The translations under genes were made by a program, and so were the position numbers. From positions 1-8,567 of the forward strand of contig JAEOSP010000029.1 of NCBI GenBank assembly GCA_016840305.1: a DNA stretch of 8,567 nucleotides. The letters are read 5' to 3'. This stretch comes from Candidatus Hodarchaeota archaeon. Lineage in GTDB: Archaea > Asgardarchaeota > Heimdallarchaeia > Hodarchaeales > Hodarchaeaceae. Below the pieces are notes generated by a model. The model had not been told where the DNA came from. It was given only the letters and a program-made list of their open reading frames with translations, and did no database searches. Below are positions 5,973-8,567 of this stretch, one piece after another (position 1 is the first letter of the stretch; every line of letters begins with the position of its first letter).

Positions 5973-7043
5973 TTAATTTTGGTTGGGAAGTATTATGCTC
6001 GGAAGATGAAGAACAAATTTGCATACCTCATCGCCCTTTAGTACCGATTCAAGTAATTCTATCTTAACTGGTTGATCTAGGACTGCTTCCCAAAAATTCT
6101 TGTAATATCCTCCACTACAATTACACCAGATTGGATCTACAGGTTTTTCTTCTTTTAACAGTGCTTCTCTCATCCATGGACAGTGGCAATAGTGATATTT
6201 CTTCTTTTTCGGATCTGTCTCTGCTAAATATTTTTTCGTATCATAAGGTATTTTTGTCATATACACCTTATCTCCCTCTCGTATTCCTGCTTCTGTCATC
6301 CCCTTCTGAGATCGTATATATTCTATTACTTCAGGAGTTATCTCTTGCGTAAAGAAAAGAGATTCTTCCTCCATGTGTTTGGTTAAATTTTTAATAAATT
6401 CCTCCTTCTGTATCTTGAGAAATTCATCTATATTTTTCGATCTAAGATAACGTTCACGTGGAGCTTTATATGATTCAATATACTTATCACGTAACCCATT
6501 TGCTAAGAATGCTTCGCATTGTGATGTTCCGAGTTCCTCAATTAGCTTTTTCACTAGTTTTTTGGTAATTTCGGGTTTTAATGAAGGACTTAAGCCTAAT
6601 GGGGGTACTTTTACTTCTCCAAATACTTTATTCCGTACTTCCTCTCCAAATTCTTCTGTTAATCTCTTTGACATATTAGCAATTACTTCACTTCCATCAA
6701 TAATTTCCATAATGGCTATGATTATGTTATTATTCTTAGTAAAATATCCATATCGTAGGAGTACGACGTAGTTCTCAAACGAATTTTCCTTTTTCTGTAC
6801 TAAGGATGAAGAAAAATCTTGCATATCTTCATAATTACATTTTTCCATCCCTTTTCCTCTTGAATTAATGAATTCTTCAAATCCTGACATGAATTTCATA
6901 GCTAGCTCAATTTCTGGGGTTTTAACTTTGTATTTTGTTAGATAATCTTTAAACTTTGAAAGTGACATATCTTCACCAGCAGATTCAATCGCGTATGTAA
7001 ATTTAAATCTCACTTTCTGGGTAATTGTAAAAAGGTGAAACAC
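5973..7043 (-). CDS. Uncharacterised protein with CxC...CxC C-terminal domain (DUF6144-like)
   Basis: A 356-aa soluble, Lys/Glu-rich, largely helical protein. The recognisable part is the C-terminal 75 residues: YHYCHCPWMREA (Cys286, Cys288), then WCNCSGGYYKNFWE (Cys307, Cys309), then PVKIELLESVLKGDEVCKFVL (Cys341). The paired CxC motifs with His284/His287 look like a metal site (zinc or iron). The ending 'ESVLKGDxxCkF' recalls DUF6144 and related proteins, and the V4R-type small-molecule-binding fold; that assignment is from memory and moderate. A further conserved-looking block, GTSQCEAFLANGLRD, lies at 172-186. I recognise no catalytic function. The ATG at 7043 sits about 12 bases after the predicted transcription start. 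An internal ATG at 6968 (331 aa) has a GGTGA just before it and is a real alternative, since the first 25 residues look unlike the rest. It converges on the small peptide gene and appears to be monocistronic. Confidence 0.8.
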   Translation of the reverse strand: MFHLFTITQKVRFKFTYAIESAGEDMSLSKFKDYLTKYKVKTPEIELAMKFMSGFEEFINSRGKGMEKCNYEDMQDFSSSLVQKKENSFENYVVLLRYGYFTKNNNIIIAIMEIIDGSEVIANMSKRLTEEFGEEVRNKVFGEVKVPPLGLSPSLKPEITKKLVKKLIEELGTSQCEAFLANGLRDKYIESYKAPRERYLRSKNIDEFLKIQKEEFIKNLTKHMEEESLFFTQEITPEVIEYIRSQKGMTEAGIREGDKVYMTKIPYDTKKYLAETDPKKKKYHYCHCPWMREALLKEEKPVDPIWCNCSGGYYKNFWEAVLDQPVKIELLESVLKGDEVCKFVLHLPSIILPNQN

Positions 7044-7078
7044 TAGAAAAATATCATGAATGAAGGACGAATTCTTTC

Positions 7079-7084
7079 ATATAA
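7079..7084 (-). promoter_or_regulatory. TATA-like box of the DUF6144-like gene
   Basis: The minus strand reads TTATAT within CCTTATATGAAAG. A start of transcription about 26 bases downstream, near 7055, would precede the ATG at 7043 by about 12 bases. Confidence 0.4.
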
Positions 7085-7189
7085 GGATTAAGCATTAATA
7101 ATCCTCACTCTAATACACCAATAAAAATAATTGATGAAGAAACTAAGAGATTATTTTGAATAAGCAATTTTCTGATGCATGAATATGAA

Positions 7190-7384
7190 TCAAATATCAA
7201 GAATTAAGATTCTATTAATGCTGTTGTATTCCTTTCTTTTCGCGCTCTCTCCTTTTCTCCTTTCTGCATCCCTCATAATAATACGACTTTGACCCCCACA
7301 ACAACCGCCTGTATCTCCTGCTTGACGTGAATAATCCCTTGGATCAACGTAATCTCCACGCTCGTTTCTTCGTTTAGTAGGCAA
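7190..7384 (-). CDS. Possible small basic Cys-Cys protein, 64 aa
   Basis: A hydrophilic, Arg/Lys-rich frame with an Asp/Arg-rich first half (RNERGDYVDPRDYSRQ) and a glycine-flanked Cys pair GDTGGCCGGQSR (about 23-34), followed by a charged helix (RDAERRKGESAKRKE). Codons favour purines at the first position, and the stretch is less AT-rich than its surroundings, both suggestive of coding. Against it: the only nearby start is TTG at 7384 directly after a T8 tract, there is no Shine-Dalgarno, and no clear TATA box at the right distance. No family is recognised. If real, the CC pair could bind metal or be redox active. It may be an orphan gene, or the surviving part of a longer one. Confidence 0.35.
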   Translation of the reverse strand: MPTKRRNERGDYVDPRDYSRQAGDTGGCCGGQSRIIMRDAERRKGESAKRKEYNSINRILILDI

Positions 7385-7390
7385 AAAAAA
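7383..7390 (-). terminator. T8 tract downstream of the protease gene
   Basis: On the minus strand eight consecutive T residues follow AATAACGGG, about 140 bases after the stop of the metalloprotease gene. A U-tract of this length is a good archaeal termination signal for that transcript. The rest of the 7385-7527 gap shows no gene. Confidence 0.4.
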
Positions 7391-7474
7391 CCCGTTATTA
7401 AGCTTTGATAACTACTAATGCTTTAATTAGCAGTAGATGTTTAAAAATCTAATCATGATAAACCTGTAACTAGT

Positions 7475-7500
7475 TAGGATTTTCACTCCTTAGGAATAAA
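7475..7500. repeat. Imperfect copy of a stretch of the protease gene, unit 1 (outside the gene)
   Basis: TAGGATTTTCACT followed by CCTTAGGAATAA closely repeats bases 7635-7659 inside the protease gene, with an exact 13-base core and a one-base length difference in the middle. It lies just beyond the protease stop codon, so it may be the scar of a small duplication; it may also be chance. Confidence 0.3.
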
Positions 7501-7527
7501 AGAAAATTGGTGTAGAGAATTTCTCCT

Positions 7528-8567
7528 TCAGACTCTTCGACGAATGAGGTGTACACCTTCATAGAGAACGAAAAATCCTAGTATTATACCAACTGAGACA
7601 GTAAATGCATTTATTTCAAGAAATGGGATATTAATAGGATTTTCACTTTCAGGAATAAGATCTCTTAGAAGTTCTTCTAATTCTATGATTTCATCCCAAG
7701 CAGCTACATACGAGTGGCTACTCCTTAGCTCTAAGATCTGATCCTGATATTCACGAACATATGTTATATTTTCTAGTGAGATAGAACTAAAATCTTTATT
7801 CGCTAGAAGGATTAAATTATTAGTTACGTTGACTGATCGAATATTCATTGCCTGTCGTTGAAAAGCTTCTATTCTCACTTTACTATATCGACTTGACCCT
7901 GGATAGTAGCCCATTACATCACCAATGAAATCGGAAATACATATATCATCTCCAAAAGTATGAGGAAATCCAACAGCATGTCCTGCTTCATGAATGATAA
8001 CTTCTGTAAATCCTTGTCGTGGTACTGTGTAATTTGGGTAAAATACTCTATCAAGTTCCAATAATTGCATTACATGGCCATGTCCACCCAATCCTGTATA
8101 TATTCCTCCTCCACTCCATATACCTGGAGCTGCTAGTGTTGCATTATCCAGTATAAATGCGTATCCTGTAACATTCACTTCTGATAGCGTTGCTGGAACA
8201 AAGAAATTACCCGCAAACCAACTTCTCCATAGACGTTCTTCGAATAAGAAAAAACCATCGTAATAATGATAATCAGGAATTGGAGGATCGCCGTTGTAGG
8301 CTCCTTGGGCATCTATCTCTGCATCATCAAAATAAAATTGTAGTTCTGGATAATCTGTCCAGTTCGCGAATGTTATGCTTATTCTTAATTCTGAATTTGG
8401 CGCTAACTCTGAGAATGCTTCTTGTATTTCTGTTTCATTCACTACCCATTCCAAATCAGAGTTATTCAGGCCCAGATGAGATACATTATGAAAAACCACT
8501 AAATCTATTGAGATATTGGTTCCATATACTGGATTTGGTATATAATGCTGAAATAACACTATATCGA
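7528..8567 (-). CDS. Membrane-anchored extracellular zinc metalloprotease, metzincin type (5' end missing)
   Basis: The frame stays open to the window edge, so the GTG at 8559 is probably not the true start and the N terminus (with the expected signal peptide) is missing. In numbering from that GTG, the zinc site is HEAGHAVGFPH (190-200: His190, Glu191, His194, Gly197, His200), the HExxHxxGxxH signature of metzincins. It is followed by a candidate Met-turn at DVMGYYPG (Met216). A hydrophobic helix at 318-337 and a basic end RRRV form a C-terminal anchor, so the catalytic domain lies outside the cell. Nine N-glycosylation sequons (such as NIS15, NET41, NWT66, NYT176 and NIT264) fit an archaeal surface glycoprotein. 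A charged helical stalk (about 265-305) connects catalytic domain and anchor. Expected role: hydrolysis of proteins or peptides at the cell surface; the substrate and exact metzincin family are not determinable. Confidence 0.88.
   Translation of the reverse strand, partial: DIVLFQHYIPNPVYGTNISIDLVVFHNVSHLGLNNSDLEWVVNETEIQEAFSELAPNSELRISITFANWTDYPELQFYFDDAEIDAQGAYNGDPPIPDYHYYDGFFLFEERLWRSWFAGNFFVPATLSEVNVTGYAFILDNATLAAPGIWSGGGIYTGLGGHGHVMQLLELDRVFYPNYTVPRQGFTEVIIHEAGHAVGFPHTFGDDICISDFIGDVMGYYPGSSRYSKVRIEAFQRQAMNIRSVNVTNNLILLANKDFSSISLENITYVREYQDQILELRSSHSYVAAWDEIIELEELLRDLIPESENPINIPFLEINAFTVSVGIILGFFVLYEGVHLIRRRV
7635..7659. repeat. Imperfect repeat, unit 2 (inside the protease gene)
   Basis: TAGGATTTTCACT followed by TTCAGGAATAAG encodes LIPESENPI on the minus strand, just before the membrane anchor of the protease. 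The partner copy is 160 bases away, after the stop codon. Confidence 0.3.

Noticed and set aside
6131..6771. Two plus-strand frames of 73 and 69 aa
   Set aside because: Both are antisense to the DUF6144-like coding region and have no family resemblance.
7190..7390. A tRNA or other structured RNA in the less AT-rich stretch
   Set aside because: No cloverleaf, T-loop consensus or long stem was found on either strand.
1..8567. CRISPR array, insertion sequence or transposon ends
   Set aside because: No regularly spaced repeats, transposase motifs or matching terminal inverted repeats were seen.

Overview
The window looks like an AT-rich archaeal chromosome segment. Several genes have a TATA-like element about 26 bases before a start codon that would give a leaderless mRNA. 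Others have purine-rich Shine-Dalgarno sites matching the archaeal anti-SD. The exported proteins have C-terminal membrane anchors and, in one case, many N-glycosylation sequons. An Asgard (Loki/Thor-type) or related mesophilic archaeon would fit, but that is an inference: no rRNA, tRNA or other lineage marker is present. No CRISPR array or complete insertion sequence was seen.

Left part (1-2826, all + strand): the 3' part of an RNase Z-like metallo-beta-lactamase-fold (MBL) hydrolase; a complete aldo/keto reductase with two C-terminal cysteine clusters of ferredoxin type; and a second MBL protein of the COG1237 family. The COG1237 protein is bracketed by an N-terminal signal/anchor helix and a C-terminal helix, so its active site should face outside the cell.

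Middle part (2952-5682): two minus-strand winged-helix regulators, each with a promoter placed for a leaderless transcript. Between them is a 314-base non-coding gap holding what looks like a short decayed copy of the aldo/keto reductase 3' end. The larger regulator (485 aa) is built as a tandem duplication of winged helix plus sensor-like domain. Divergent from it, with its own TATA box and a good Shine-Dalgarno, is an easily overlooked 49-codon gene. It encodes a signal peptide followed by an 11-residue Gly-rich tail. This regulator/peptide pair is the best candidate for something undescribed.

Right part (5683-8567): a non-coding region with three successive hairpins; a minus-strand protein with a CxC...CxC C-terminal domain (DUF6144-like); a possible 64-aa basic Cys-Cys-containing protein; and the C-terminal part of a membrane-anchored extracellular metzincin-type zinc protease running off the window end. 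Three products (MBL hydrolase, secreted peptide, metalloprotease) face outside, so the region mixes cell-surface functions with transcriptional regulators. Apart from the divergent pair I see no clear operon.
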